This document shows, in pieces, positions 14,650 to 22,910 of a DNA stretch of 50,338 nucleotides. Position 1 is the first letter of the stretch; every line of letters starts with the position of its first letter. A program made the translations under genes and the position numbers. Under the pieces are notes generated by a model, which made no database searches, was not told where the DNA came from, and was given only the letters and a program-made list of their open reading frames with translations. The DNA is taken from positions 1-50,338 of IMG/VR virus record IMGVR_UViG_2162886015_000003; one strand, 5' to 3'. The stretch is from a virus.

Positions 14650-15464
14650 CAGAGTCCAAGGAAACTTGCTGCTGAGATAAGAGACGAACCGGCCTGAATA
14701 ACGGTGTTGCGGGCACGTGTTCCGTATGCGGTCAGCGTCTGGACCGTTGCATTGGCCTGCTGCGCCGTGCCGAGCGTCTGCTGCAGGCTCGACAGGGCGG
14801 AAAAGCCAGAGAACCCAACCGTGCGGCCGCCGGCGAACCGCCCATACGAACCAGTCAGGCCCGTGACCATGTGAAAGATACTCGTCGCACCATTCACCAG
14901 TCCGATCGCCTTTCCTGCCCATAGCGTGGCCGTCGACACCGCCTGCTTCACCACCGACGCGCCGAACTGAAGATCCGAAAGCGCACGTGCCGAAAAGTCG
15001 GTTGTGGCCGCGACGTCCGCTGCGTCGGCTGCCGCGCTGACTGCGTCGACCGTCGATGAGACGTTGCTCGGGAAGATCCGCAAGCCGCTTTCGATGAACG
15101 AGAGGCGAATCTCGAACATCAAGCCGTCTTCCTTCCGTTCCGATACCTCGAACGAAAGAAGGCTGACATTCAGGCGCCCGAGCGTCGGATGTACGAGCTC
15201 GCCCTGGTCTTCCGTCTCGCACGCCTCGATCATGCCCTCGCGTTGCGAGATGACGTCGCCGCCACCATAGACAAGATCGTTTTCGAGCAGGAAGCCGCGC
15301 ACGTTTATCCGCCGCGCGGCCCGCCCCAGATCCTCAACCCATACCTCATCGCGATTCGGGTACTCGTGAATCGCCTGCTTGCGACCGAATCGCGCATCTG
15401 CCGCATTCACCCCGAACGGGATTCCCCGCCACGACGCCTGCTGCAAATCGTCCCAGAAGCTCAT
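14649..15464 (-). CDS. Mu gp43-like (DNA circularization) protein, N-terminal part
   Basis: A 271-residue protein whose first 100 residues are the DNA circulation N-terminal domain: WDDLQQASWRGIPFGV, then HEYPNRDEVWVEDLGR and INVRGFLLENDLVYGG. This family sits between tape measure and hub in Mu-like tails and is a structural tail or baseplate protein despite its historical name. It ends at SFLGL and the rest continues in the overlapping downstream gene. Confidence 0.85.
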   Translation of the reverse strand: MSFWDDLQQASWRGIPFGVNAADARFGRKQAIHEYPNRDEVWVEDLGRAARRINVRGFLLENDLVYGGGDVISQREGMIEACETEDQGELVHPTLGRLNVSLLSFEVSERKEDGLMFEIRLSFIESGLRIFPSNVSSTVDAVSAAADAADVAATTDFSARALSDLQFGASVVKQAVSTATLWAGKAIGLVNGATSIFHMVTGLTGSYGRFAGGRTVGFSGFSALSSLQQTLGTAQQANATVQTLTAYGTRARNTVIQAGSSLISAASFLGL

Positions 15465-17389
15465 GGAAGTGCGCCGTAAGAGGGGTTGCCCATCGAATAG
15501 TTGATCTTGGTCGGCATATACGAGCCGTCCGCGCCGCGGGCGTCCACCTTCGTGCCCGGCAATGCGTTGTGCACCGTCACGCTGACTTGCGGAGCGGCAC
15601 CCTGAAGGGCTGCAACCTGCGCATCGTGATCGCCGCCAGCAACCGGTGCGGCCACCGGTGCAGCGCGCGTCAGACCCATTCCGGCTTCGACCTTGGAGAT
15701 GTAGTCTTGCGTCTCGGCCGGCGCACCCGCGAGGCCCGACTTGTTCAGATTCCCCTGGCCCCAGTTGTATGCAGCCAGAGCCTTGTCGAGATCGCCGCCA
15801 TTGGCCTTCAGCAGATCGCTATACATCCGGGCTGCGGCCGTGGCCGATGCATCCAGATCATTCGGATTGGTCAGCCCATACTGAGCAGCCGTCGGGTCCA
15901 TGAATCCGAAATGGCCCTTCGCGCCCTTCGGCGACAGCATGTTGACGCCGCGACCTGACTCGGCCGACCAGACACTGTCGAGCAGGCCGCTCGGGAGCTT
16001 GTATTGCGATTCGAGACGGGAAAAAAGCGCCGTCGACTGCGCATTGCGCTGGCCGGCGCCACCGGTATAGCCGTGCGCATTGCTGTCGAAGCGCGAAACG
16101 AAGTGGCCGCCGGGCGTGATCGACTTCATGAAATTCATGAAGCCGTACAAGCCGAGGCCGAGGCCGGCTAGGCCCAGCGTTCCAGCGACGACACCGCCAA
16201 TACCAGCCGCGCCAGCCGCGCCGGCGCCACCGCCGGCAGCCGCCGCACCTTCAGCACCAGCCGCTGCTGCCGCGCGCGCCGCGCCCAACTGGGCAAGCGC
16301 CTTGATTGCGGCCGGGATCGTGATCGCCGTCAGCGAGACTAGGCTCGACGTCAGGCTCAGCAGGCCGCCAATCGGACCGGCGAACGTGATGGCTGCAATG
16401 GCGATTGCGATGCCCTTCACGCCACCTATCGCCGTCACCATGTTGCCGATGTCGGTCGCGACACCCTTCCAGTCGACGCTCTTGATCCACTCGGCGATCT
16501 GCTTGAAAGCACCGCCGATGGTGTTGACGATCTGGGTCTTGTTGTCGTTGAAAAACGACGTCATCGATACGATGAAATCTTGCAGCGGCGGTGTCACCGC
16601 ATTGCCGATCGAATAGCCGAGGTTCGTCAGCGACTGCTTGAGCGAAATGATCCGGTCTTCGAACTGCTCGGCGCTCTTGATCTGCGCCGGCGACATGATC
16701 TGCCCGCTCGAGCGAGCGTTCGCGAGATCCTGCCCATACGTGCCGCGCTGGATCATCGGCAACAGACCTTCCATGCCGAGCGCGCCGGCGACATTGCGCT
16801 GCGTGACCGGGCTCCGCTGCCGCCCAATCGCCGCCATCAAACGCTGCTGCGTCGTCAGGTAGTCGATCGTGCCATCGCGATTCGCCGCGATCTGGACGCC
16901 CATGCGCTGCATAAGCATCAGTGCTTCCGGGTTTTTCCCGTATCGCGCGTCGCGGATCGTGTTTTGTGAACTCGAGATGCTCGAATCGAACTCGGATGCC
17001 GCGACTCCAGCTTTTTGCGCCGCGATGTGCCACGCCTGGAGATCGCTCGTCGACATACCGAGCGAGCGCGAGGTCTTCGAGAGCGCGAAGCCGAACGCAC
17101 CCCAATCTGTCGCCAGCCTGCCGATGCCGACCAGCGACAAAGCGCCGGTGATGGCCGTCAAGCCAGGAACGATAGACGCGATCCGGTCGGCAACGTTGCG
17201 AGCCGTGTCGGCGACCTTACCCAGTCCCTCATTCAGCTTGCCGACGCCGCTCGAGTCACCCAACGTCTTCAGCGACTTGCGCAGATTCGTGTAGGGCGCC
17301 GTGATGCCCTCGATCGAGCGGCTGATCCGGTTTGCAACCTTCGTGACGCCGTCGACCGCGCCGATGCGGATCTCGAATTTATTTGCCAT
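15461..17389 (-). CDS. Tail tape measure protein with lytic transglycosylase domain
   Basis: A 642-residue tape measure. The N-terminal 300 residues are helical and tail-scaffold-like, a hydrophobic Gly/Ala-rich stretch follows (about 330-420), and the C-terminal part carries an SLT-type lytic transglycosylase domain (LESQYKLPSGLLDSVWSAES with catalytic Glu, GHFGFMDPTAAQYG, AYNWGQGN). Such domains cut peptidoglycan during DNA entry. The ATG lies just inside the end of the chaperone frameshift frame, and the stop overlaps the next start. Confidence 0.93.
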   Translation of the reverse strand: MANKFEIRIGAVDGVTKVANRISRSIEGITAPYTNLRKSLKTLGDSSGVGKLNEGLGKVADTARNVADRIASIVPGLTAITGALSLVGIGRLATDWGAFGFALSKTSRSLGMSTSDLQAWHIAAQKAGVAASEFDSSISSSQNTIRDARYGKNPEALMLMQRMGVQIAANRDGTIDYLTTQQRLMAAIGRQRSPVTQRNVAGALGMEGLLPMIQRGTYGQDLANARSSGQIMSPAQIKSAEQFEDRIISLKQSLTNLGYSIGNAVTPPLQDFIVSMTSFFNDNKTQIVNTIGGAFKQIAEWIKSVDWKGVATDIGNMVTAIGGVKGIAIAIAAITFAGPIGGLLSLTSSLVSLTAITIPAAIKALAQLGAARAAAAAGAEGAAAAGGGAGAAGAAGIGGVVAGTLGLAGLGLGLYGFMNFMKSITPGGHFVSRFDSNAHGYTGGAGQRNAQSTALFSRLESQYKLPSGLLDSVWSAESGRGVNMLSPKGAKGHFGFMDPTAAQYGLTNPNDLDASATAAARMYSDLLKANGGDLDKALAAYNWGQGNLNKSGLAGAPAETQDYISKVEAGMGLTRAAPVAAPVAGGDHDAQVAALQGAAPQVSVTVHNALPGTKVDARGADGSYMPTKINYSMGNPSYGALP

Positions 17390-17842
17390 TTTCTTGGATC
17401 ATCTGGTCGGCATGTCGCGCCCAGCGCTCGACATCGCTCCACGTCAATTTCGCGACTTCCTGCGGAGACCACCCGTAAAACTTGGCGGTCGTCGCGACTA
17501 CGAATTCCCAGTTGCTAGGGAGCCGCTGCTCGGAAAAAAAGCCTGAATGAACTCCTGTGCCTCATTCCAGTCGCGAGCACCCATCTGGCCGATCACCGTC
17601 GGCAACATGCCCGAGACGAGCGCCACGAAATAACGCATCGCGTCGATTTCGTTGGTGCCTTTCAGCTTCTTGATGAACTTCTCGATTTCGTCGACCGTCG
17701 GCTCGCGCAGGGTGATCTCGTCATACTTGATCTGATCAGCGCCGCCGCCGATCGTGATCGTCTTGCGCAGGGCAATCGTCTTTTCAGCCGGTAATTCGAC
17801 CGGCTGAGTTTTTTCGTTTTCGTCGATGTCGTTCATGATCAA
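17379..17842 (-). CDS. Tail assembly chaperone, -1 frameshift product
   Basis: This is the predicted longer form of the gp41-like chaperone. After 103 codons, ribosomes can slip back one base on T-TTT-TTT (17540-17534) and read a further 51 codons to a stop at 17381-17379. The extension (FVVATTAKFYGWSPQEV, LTWSDVERWARHADQM) closely resembles the P2 E' type of segment, which recruits tape measure and tube subunits. No separate start is seen for the extension. The fused product is about 154 residues. Confidence 0.8.
17498..17842 (-). CDS. Tail assembly chaperone (Mu gp41-like), short form
   Basis: A 114-residue protein of the gp41/GpE tail chaperone class: a central TITLREPTVDEIEKFIKK-like region and a helical C-terminal half (DWNEAQEFIQAFF). 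It lies between tube and tape measure genes, as in all contractile and long non-contractile tails. The short form ends just after the slippery T-run. Confidence 0.85.
   Translation of the reverse strand: MIMNDIDENEKTQPVELPAEKTIALRKTITIGGGADQIKYDEITLREPTVDEIEKFIKKLKGTNEIDAMRYFVALVSGMLPTVIGQMGARDWNEAQEFIQAFFPSSGSLATGNS
17534..17540 (-). other. Slippery heptamer T-TTT-TTT
   Basis: Seven consecutive T on the coding (minus) strand in the phase needed for tandem -1 slippage: the frame reads GCT TTT TTT CCG, so both tRNAs can re-pair on TTT one base back. Confidence 0.8.
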
Positions 17843-18207
17843 TTTTCAGTCACACTTTGCGATTCCCATTTGACTTCGAAGGTGCCGTCTTCCGTCTTCA
17901 CCTCCTGCGTCTCCACCGTCCACATGTTTCGGCCGATGATGATTTTGCCGTTCGCCAACTGACAGACCACAGTCACGTTGGTCATGGCATTGAAAGTGGC
18001 CACCGACATGTTGCTGGCATCGCGGAAAGTCCCGGAAATCATTCCGGATTCCGGCATCTCCTTGTAACCATGCACCGTGTCCTGACCCTTCAGCGTCTCG
18101 CGCGTGACGGTCGATGGGCGATAGGTGAAATCGCCCGACAGCAGGTAATTGACGCCGTCGACAGTGACCGTCGCAATCCCCGCCAACCTGTTTGTGTTGT
18201 CTGCCAA
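17839..18207 (-). CDS. Tail tube protein (Mu gp40-like)
   Basis: A 122-residue tail tube protein. The RLAGIATVTVDGVNYLLSG start, the TYRPSTVTRETLKGQD turn and GYKEMPESGMISGTFRDA are typical of the Mu-like tube family. It forms the inner tail tube inside the sheath encoded just upstream. The stop overlaps the chaperone start by four bases. Confidence 0.93.
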   Translation of the reverse strand: MADNTNRLAGIATVTVDGVNYLLSGDFTYRPSTVTRETLKGQDTVHGYKEMPESGMISGTFRDASNMSVATFNAMTNVTVVCQLANGKIIIGRNMWTVETQEVKTEDGTFEVKWESQSVTEN

Positions 18208-18225
18208 GATGGCTCTCCAGAATGC

Positions 18226-18247
18226 AAAAAAGCCGCCCGAAGGCGGC
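18226..18247 (-). terminator. Leftward intrinsic terminator
   Basis: Minus-strand stem GCCGCC-ttcg-GGCGGC followed by a T-run, located between the sheath and tube genes. Confidence 0.75.
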
Positions 18248-18266
18248 CTCTCAAGGTTGAATTGCG

Positions 18267-19745
18267 TTAGCTGTTCCGGAACAGAGCCAGCAAGGCGAAT
18301 ACGTTCAGCTGATCGATCAGGATCGCGTCATACAGCACGTCGACACGGTTCGGATTGTTCGCGTTGATCTGGACGATCAGGCCGGCCGCGAATGCTGCGG
18401 CTTGCTGCACGAAACCATTGAACTGCATCGTGTTGTACTGGGCGATCAGGTCAGCCCGGATGATCACTGGCGTGACGATGTTCGAACCCGGCGCAAACAC
18501 AGTGCCGTTGGCTGCCAACTTCGAGCGGGCATACTTGCTCGTCACCAGCGATTGCAACTGCCGCAGCACGTACATCAGCAGGAACATCGTGTTCAACTGC
18601 AGGTAGCTGTTGTCGGCCACCCCGAACGAGTTCAACTGGTACGTGGTGATCGTGCCTTCCAGATGCACCTGGTTGGACGCGTCGACCGTGAACGTCGAGA
18701 TACCGTCATACAGCAACGTGTTGCGTGCCGACAGCAGGAAGCGCGATTGCAGCGGGGGCGCCAGAACGTCCTGCAGAACCAGCGTCTGGAGCGGCTGACC
18801 CGGGTCAGCACGAACGCTGATCGCCGCCTGGGCCGCGTAAGCTGCTGCAACCTTCCAGTTCGGCGTCGGCGAATCGTAGAACCCGAGGATCGACGCGTGC
18901 TGATCGTTGCGGGTCACGCCGAACGTGCCGAGCGCAGCCGACGTGCCGCGGTACGCGCAGAACATATGGCCGTAGATCTGAACCGACCAGCTCCACCGAC
19001 CAGATACGTCATTCAGGAACGCTTGCATCGCGTTGAGCGACGTTGCATCCGTGTAGGGCATGGCGATGAAGTCGAACGACAGATCGACCAGGTTCGCGAG
19101 GCCGCTCGTCAGCACCGGGTTGACCGCACCGTTCGCCATCGCCGTGATGGTGTACGCCAGGCCAGCCGGCGTCACTTCGCCAGACGCAACGCCGAGGTAG
19201 TTGACGCGAATGTCGATGTCGTTCGCCGCGGCGCACTTGTTCTTGCCGGTGATCGTCACCGTGGTAGTGGCGGATGTTGCCGTGACAGCAAGATCCGTGT
19301 TCGCGTTGATCGACGCAGCGACCGCCGCAGCGATCTGCGTGGTCGTCATCGAGGCCGTGATCGTCGTCAGGACGCGAATACCACCGATGTACAGATAGAG
19401 CACACCGGTTGCTGTCGCGGCCGACGTGAAGGCGATCGTGCCAGTGGCGGCGACGGCCGCGCCGTCATCGGCCAGCGGCAGACACCACACCTCGCCGAAC
19501 GTATCGTTCTGGCGGTAGGTATAGAGCATTTGCGCCAGCATCGAGCCTTGACCGTACTTGGTCTTGGCATCGCTGACACCCTGCGAGATCGTCGGGATGC
19601 CGGCGGTTCCGGTCCCGGCGCTCATCATGTTGCCGATCAGCAGCGCACGCTGGTTTTGCGTCGCCGTATTCGCGTTCGAGTTATTGACCTCGGCGAAGAA
19701 CAGCGGCGTGCGAAGTGTCGAGGGAATCTGTTGAAAAGGAATCAC
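18267..19745 (-). CDS. Tail sheath protein (Mu gpL/gp39-like)
   Basis: A 492-residue contractile tail sheath protein. The N-terminus IPFQQIPSTLRTPLFFAEVNNS and the LLIGNMMSAGTG stretch are typical of Mu-like sheaths. The C-terminal part contains LVTSKYARSKLAANG and ILIDQLNVFALL. It surrounds the tail tube and drives contraction. The long open frame on the opposite strand over the same stretch has no protein-like features. Confidence 0.94.
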   Translation of the reverse strand: MIPFQQIPSTLRTPLFFAEVNNSNANTATQNQRALLIGNMMSAGTGTAGIPTISQGVSDAKTKYGQGSMLAQMLYTYRQNDTFGEVWCLPLADDGAAVAATGTIAFTSAATATGVLYLYIGGIRVLTTITASMTTTQIAAAVAASINANTDLAVTATSATTTVTITGKNKCAAANDIDIRVNYLGVASGEVTPAGLAYTITAMANGAVNPVLTSGLANLVDLSFDFIAMPYTDATSLNAMQAFLNDVSGRWSWSVQIYGHMFCAYRGTSAALGTFGVTRNDQHASILGFYDSPTPNWKVAAAYAAQAAISVRADPGQPLQTLVLQDVLAPPLQSRFLLSARNTLLYDGISTFTVDASNQVHLEGTITTYQLNSFGVADNSYLQLNTMFLLMYVLRQLQSLVTSKYARSKLAANGTVFAPGSNIVTPVIIRADLIAQYNTMQFNGFVQQAAAFAAGLIVQINANNPNRVDVLYDAILIDQLNVFALLALFRNS

Positions 19746-19936
19746 TCGACACCCCCATCATTCTTTTTGCTCGAAGCCAATGCCGGCGACTTCGGCGGGG
19801 TCGTTGTGACGTCCCCATGGTTGATCATCATGGCCCAGTGCATGTCGTTTTCCGACACCTCGTGACCATCGTTCGGGATGTGCTGCATCGTTACCGGGTC
19901 TCGCACAAGGAGACCAGGTTTCGGATAAACCTTCAT
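19742..19936 (-). CDS. Mu gp38-like protein (DUF2635)
   Basis: A 64-residue protein of the DUF2635 family: VYPKPGLLVRDPVTMQHIP is the conserved core. It always lies just before the sheath gene in Mu-like tails and overlaps it here by four bases. Its molecular role is not known to me. Confidence 0.88.
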   Translation of the reverse strand: MKVYPKPGLLVRDPVTMQHIPNDGHEVSENDMHWAMMINHGDVTTTPPKSPALASSKKNDGGVE

Positions 19937-19948
19937 GGGTGGAACTCC

Positions 19949-20497
19949 TTACTGCGGCAGGGAGAAAGTCTGTGACGGCTGCGTAGTGCCGGCCGGTTCG
20001 GTGATGGTTGTGGTGACGGTCTGGAACGGAACTGCGGCGCTCGGGCTTACCGGCGAGTCCTCAATCGGATCGATGTCGACCGAGTACTCAAGGCCAAAAT
20101 CAAGCTGCACTTCGCCGATGTGCTGACGCCCTTCGCTCGACACGCCCATGTCGGTCTCGACGTAGGCGATGCGGGACACGTTCTGCAAAATCGCCTGGCA
20201 CGTGAGAATTGCCAGTTCGATCTCTTCGCAGAAATCGTCGAGCTGGGATTCGACAGACTCGGCTGTTGCGCCCTGTATGCGGCCGACTATCGACAGCCGC
20301 GCAGTCGCTATGAACTGCGGCACCTGCGAATGCCCGCGCGCGTCTTTTCGCTCCCGATAGGCCTGCACGAGAATTGCCGGATACGTCCCGGTATTCGTCG
20401 GCCAGTCCCGCGGCACAAACACGTTTGCACCTGCGAGCGTGTTTGCAGCGACGAGTTGAGCCGCCGCGGTATCGCGGAGCTGCGCACGGTAGAGCAT
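19949..20497 (-). CDS. Tail terminator / gp37-like protein
   Basis: A 182-residue protein in the place of Mu gp37 or the tail terminator: after head-tail joining and before gp38. Features are an N-terminal helix (LRDTAAAQLVAANTLAG), YPAILVQAYRERK, a central helical part with acidic residues (QLDDFCEEIELAIL) and a Thr/Pro-rich tail. This resembles gpU-like terminators that cap the tail tube. Assignment rests on position and fold-like pattern rather than a signature motif. Confidence 0.65.
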   Translation of the reverse strand: MLYRAQLRDTAAAQLVAANTLAGANVFVPRDWPTNTGTYPAILVQAYRERKDARGHSQVPQFIATARLSIVGRIQGATAESVESQLDDFCEEIELAILTCQAILQNVSRIAYVETDMGVSSEGRQHIGEVQLDFGLEYSVDIDPIEDSPVSPSAAVPFQTVTTTITEPAGTTQPSQTFSLPQ

Positions 20498-20501
20498 GGA
20501 A

Positions 20502-20843
20502 TTACCCGATGAAATTCAGCTTGAGATAGGCGGTGCCCTGCCCGTCGGGCCGAACATCCTTGACGATGAACGTCTCGAAGACTTTGCTTACGGGGTTGAT
20601 GAAGCCGAGCCGATCACCCTGTTGGGGCTGAAGCCCGCCAGGGAATGCGGAGTACTGCACCCCTAGCGTCGGATCGGTGACCGTCGACGGCACAGCCTCG
20701 CCGAGCGAATCCTCGGTAACCGCACCTTCGGTGTAGTTGCCTGTCAGCGAAAATGACTGGCCACCGACCGTCGTGTAAGTGACGGACTCGCCAAACACAT
20801 TCGTGACCGGCGAGCCCACCACTGCATCCCAGTCGATGGCCAT
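20502..20843 (-). CDS. Head-tail joining protein (lambda FII-like position)
   Basis: A 113-residue mainly beta protein directly after the major capsid gene, matching the lambda FII/head-tail joining place. The segment YSAFPGGLQPQQGDRLGF with a central Gly-Asp and a C-terminal GQGTAYLKLNF fits the small joining proteins annotated at this position in related phages. No catalytic motif is present. Confidence 0.65.
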   Translation of the reverse strand: MAIDWDAVVGSPVTNVFGESVTYTTVGGQSFSLTGNYTEGAVTEDSLGEAVPSTVTDPTLGVQYSAFPGGLQPQQGDRLGFINPVSKVFETFIVKDVRPDGQGTAYLKLNFIG

Positions 20844-20846
20844 GTC

Positions 20847-21884
20847 TTACGCTTCCGATCGACCCGACTGCAGCACTTCCGGACGAACACAGATGTGAAG
20901 CGGGTACGAGGAAACCTCGAGTTTTACCCACTCGTTGCGGTCACGATCGTAGATGGGGATCACATACACCGGCTTGCCCGGTGTGTTGACCCACTGGAAC
21001 GACTCGCCCGGGGCCAGCGCGCGGCGGAAGATGCCGGGGGCGTTGATCGGGAAGAACTTGACCTTATCATCCGGGATTTTGATGGTCGTGTTGTCGTCCG
21101 AACCGCGGTAGTTCAGCCACAGGATGCCGCCGAACTCGAACGCGGTGAACGCGCCACCGGAGTTGCCGCCGCGAATTTCCTTCGCGTCGCTCCAGTTGAT
21201 AAACGTCCGGATCACGTCCGGGTGGTTCACGAACTGGTCGTAGAAGACGTCGCCGCACAGAGCGACAATCTTCGTGCTCGGCGTGAATGCGCCCTGCGCC
21301 TTACGCGCCATCGTGCGTGTGATCTGGTTGCAGATCGGACGCAGGGTGTTCTGCGTGCCTGCCGCTAGATTGAAGCCGACCTCAGTCGGGCGCGTGATAC
21401 CGAACTCCTGGAACCAGTCATACCGGACGGTGCCGTCGCTGTCGGTGAACAGGCCCTGCACGGCTGCGAGACGCTGGTATTCCCAGGTGTACTCGATGTT
21501 TTTGAGCAAACCCGTCGGGCCGGCGAGACGACGTGCAACTTCATCCTGAACCTGCATCAGCTCCGACTCCGTACCGAACGCGCGGATGTTCTGCAGTTCG
21601 TTCGCGTAGATCGTGTCGGCATGGCGAAGACGCGGCACATCGAAGTAACGCGCCTGACGCTTTTCGGTCTGACGCTGCGTGCCCGCCTCGCCGCGCTCGC
21701 TCAGCGGAAGCACGATGAGTTGCCCCTGGCGCTGTTCAACCACGAGCGCCGTCGTGCGGATGGGGTCGTCGTCGAAAATCTTCATCTCGCCGAGCGCTTG
21801 CGGCTCGTACGGGTACTTGTCGACGGCCGCAGTCAGCGTAACGGTCGAGAACGCGTCCTGGTTGAAAATGTCAAGTGATGCCAT
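20847..21884 (-). CDS. Major capsid protein (lambda gpE family)
   Basis: A 345-residue capsid protein of the lambda E type. Family features are LDIFNQDAFSTVTLTAAVDK at the start, LVVEQRQGQLIVLPLSERGE, RYFDVPRLRHADTIYANELQ, and LNYRGSDD in the P-domain region. An AAGGAG ribosome site precedes the ATG. It lies between the decoration and joining genes, as in lambda (D-E-FII). Confidence 0.94.
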   Translation of the reverse strand: MASLDIFNQDAFSTVTLTAAVDKYPYEPQALGEMKIFDDDPIRTTALVVEQRQGQLIVLPLSERGEAGTQRQTEKRQARYFDVPRLRHADTIYANELQNIRAFGTESELMQVQDEVARRLAGPTGLLKNIEYTWEYQRLAAVQGLFTDSDGTVRYDWFQEFGITRPTEVGFNLAAGTQNTLRPICNQITRTMARKAQGAFTPSTKIVALCGDVFYDQFVNHPDVIRTFINWSDAKEIRGGNSGGAFTAFEFGGILWLNYRGSDDNTTIKIPDDKVKFFPINAPGIFRRALAPGESFQWVNTPGKPVYVIPIYDRDRNEWVKLEVSSYPLHICVRPEVLQSGRSEA

Positions 21885-21906
21885 GTGAACGGCTCCTTCA
21901 GAAATG

Positions 21907-21927
21907 AAAAAGCCGCCCGGAGGCGGC
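21907..21927 (-). terminator. Leftward intrinsic terminator
   Basis: Minus-strand stem GCCGCC-tccg-GGCGGC with a short T-run, located between the decoration and capsid genes. Confidence 0.7.
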
Positions 21928-21950
21928 CTTGAATTCGGTGGGTAGGGGGA

Positions 21951-22880
21951 TTAACGCGGGATGATTCCGGCTGCCGTGAGCAGTACGAGAGCCGCAGCTT
22001 GAGAGGCCGCGTTCATCGACGAATCCCACACGAGTTCGGACTTGTTCACTTCGCACGAGCGCACAACCATCGCGCCCATGACGTCGTTCAGCGATGCATC
22101 CGACAGGCCGAAGCAGATGCCGGCGGCATTCTGCGAGCCATCGACTGCCGTTGCCGTGCAGGGCACCCACTTACCGGCGCCGCCCGCAACCGTGACCGTG
22201 AACGAGTCGCCCGGCACGAATGCGGTACCGCCGGCCGTGATCGTGAAATTCAGGCCGCCGGCCGAGAACGCAACGCCGGTCGTTCCATGGCCGACTTCCT
22301 GACCGTTCGGCGCCGACACGATGAAGTGAGTCGCATCGTCGAACTCGACCGCATAGACGCCGAGCGTCGGCGCATAGCCGGTCGTCGTAACCGCGCTCGA
22401 CGTGCCGTTACCGACGTTCGAGCCGCCAGCCACTGCGGCCGCAGTCGGCTTGCCGACAACTGCCGTAGTCGTGATGGCGAACGTGTCGCCCGCAGCAAAC
22501 GCGGTGCCGCCAGCGGTGATCGTGAAGCCGATACCGAGAGCGGAGAACGCGACGCCGGTCGAGCCCGTCGCGGTCGCGCCGCTCGGCGCCGTGACCGTGA
22601 ATGCCGTGGCGGCCGTGAACAGAACCGAGTACACGCCGATTTGCGTCGGGACGGTGACCGGGGTGATCGCGCCGAACGTGCCGTTACCGGTGTTCGTGCC
22701 GAGGGCTGCGGCGACAGCGGCCGCGCCAGTCGTTTGCTGGCCCATCACAGTGCCCGGATAAACCTTGGTTGCGCCCGAGATCAGAACGCGATCGATGTGG
22801 CGGTGGCCCCGCGGCTGCGAGACCAGAAAGCCACCTGGGTGCCATTGCTCGAAGAGCGGAGCGCGAGAAACGTATGTCAT
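21951..22880 (-). CDS. Head decoration protein (lambda D-like) with inserted repeats
   Basis: A 309-residue capsid decoration protein. The first 50 residues (RAPLFEQWHPGGFLVSQPRG, RVLISGATKVYPGTVMGQ) and the last 75 (VPCTATAVDGSQNAAGICFG to AAGIIPR) match lambda D-type proteins of about 120 residues. Between them lie two tandem repeats of about 85 residues, each with GVYxVxFxxAT and GVAFSAxGxxFTITAGGTAF segments. They look like Ig- or beta-sandwich modules on the capsid surface. An AAGGA ribosome site precedes the ATG. Confidence 0.88.
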   Translation of the reverse strand: MTYVSRAPLFEQWHPGGFLVSQPRGHRHIDRVLISGATKVYPGTVMGQQTTGAAAVAAALGTNTGNGTFGAITPVTVPTQIGVYSVLFTAATAFTVTAPSGATATGSTGVAFSALGIGFTITAGGTAFAAGDTFAITTTAVVGKPTAAAVAGGSNVGNGTSSAVTTTGYAPTLGVYAVEFDDATHFIVSAPNGQEVGHGTTGVAFSAGGLNFTITAGGTAFVPGDSFTVTVAGGAGKWVPCTATAVDGSQNAAGICFGLSDASLNDVMGAMVVRSCEVNKSELVWDSSMNAASQAAALVLLTAAGIIPR

Positions 22881-22910
22881 GATCAGAGATCCTTGGAGAT
22901 GGTGAGAGGA

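Noticed and set aside
14650-15222. Longer upstream start for the second gp43-like part
   Set aside because: The extension only shadows the first part in another frame and has low-complexity Arg/Gly composition.
18402-19865. 487-codon open frame on the plus strand across the sheath gene
   Set aside because: It is Arg/Val-rich antisense of the tail sheath, with no protein-like motif or ribosome site; GC-rich DNA often gives such frames.
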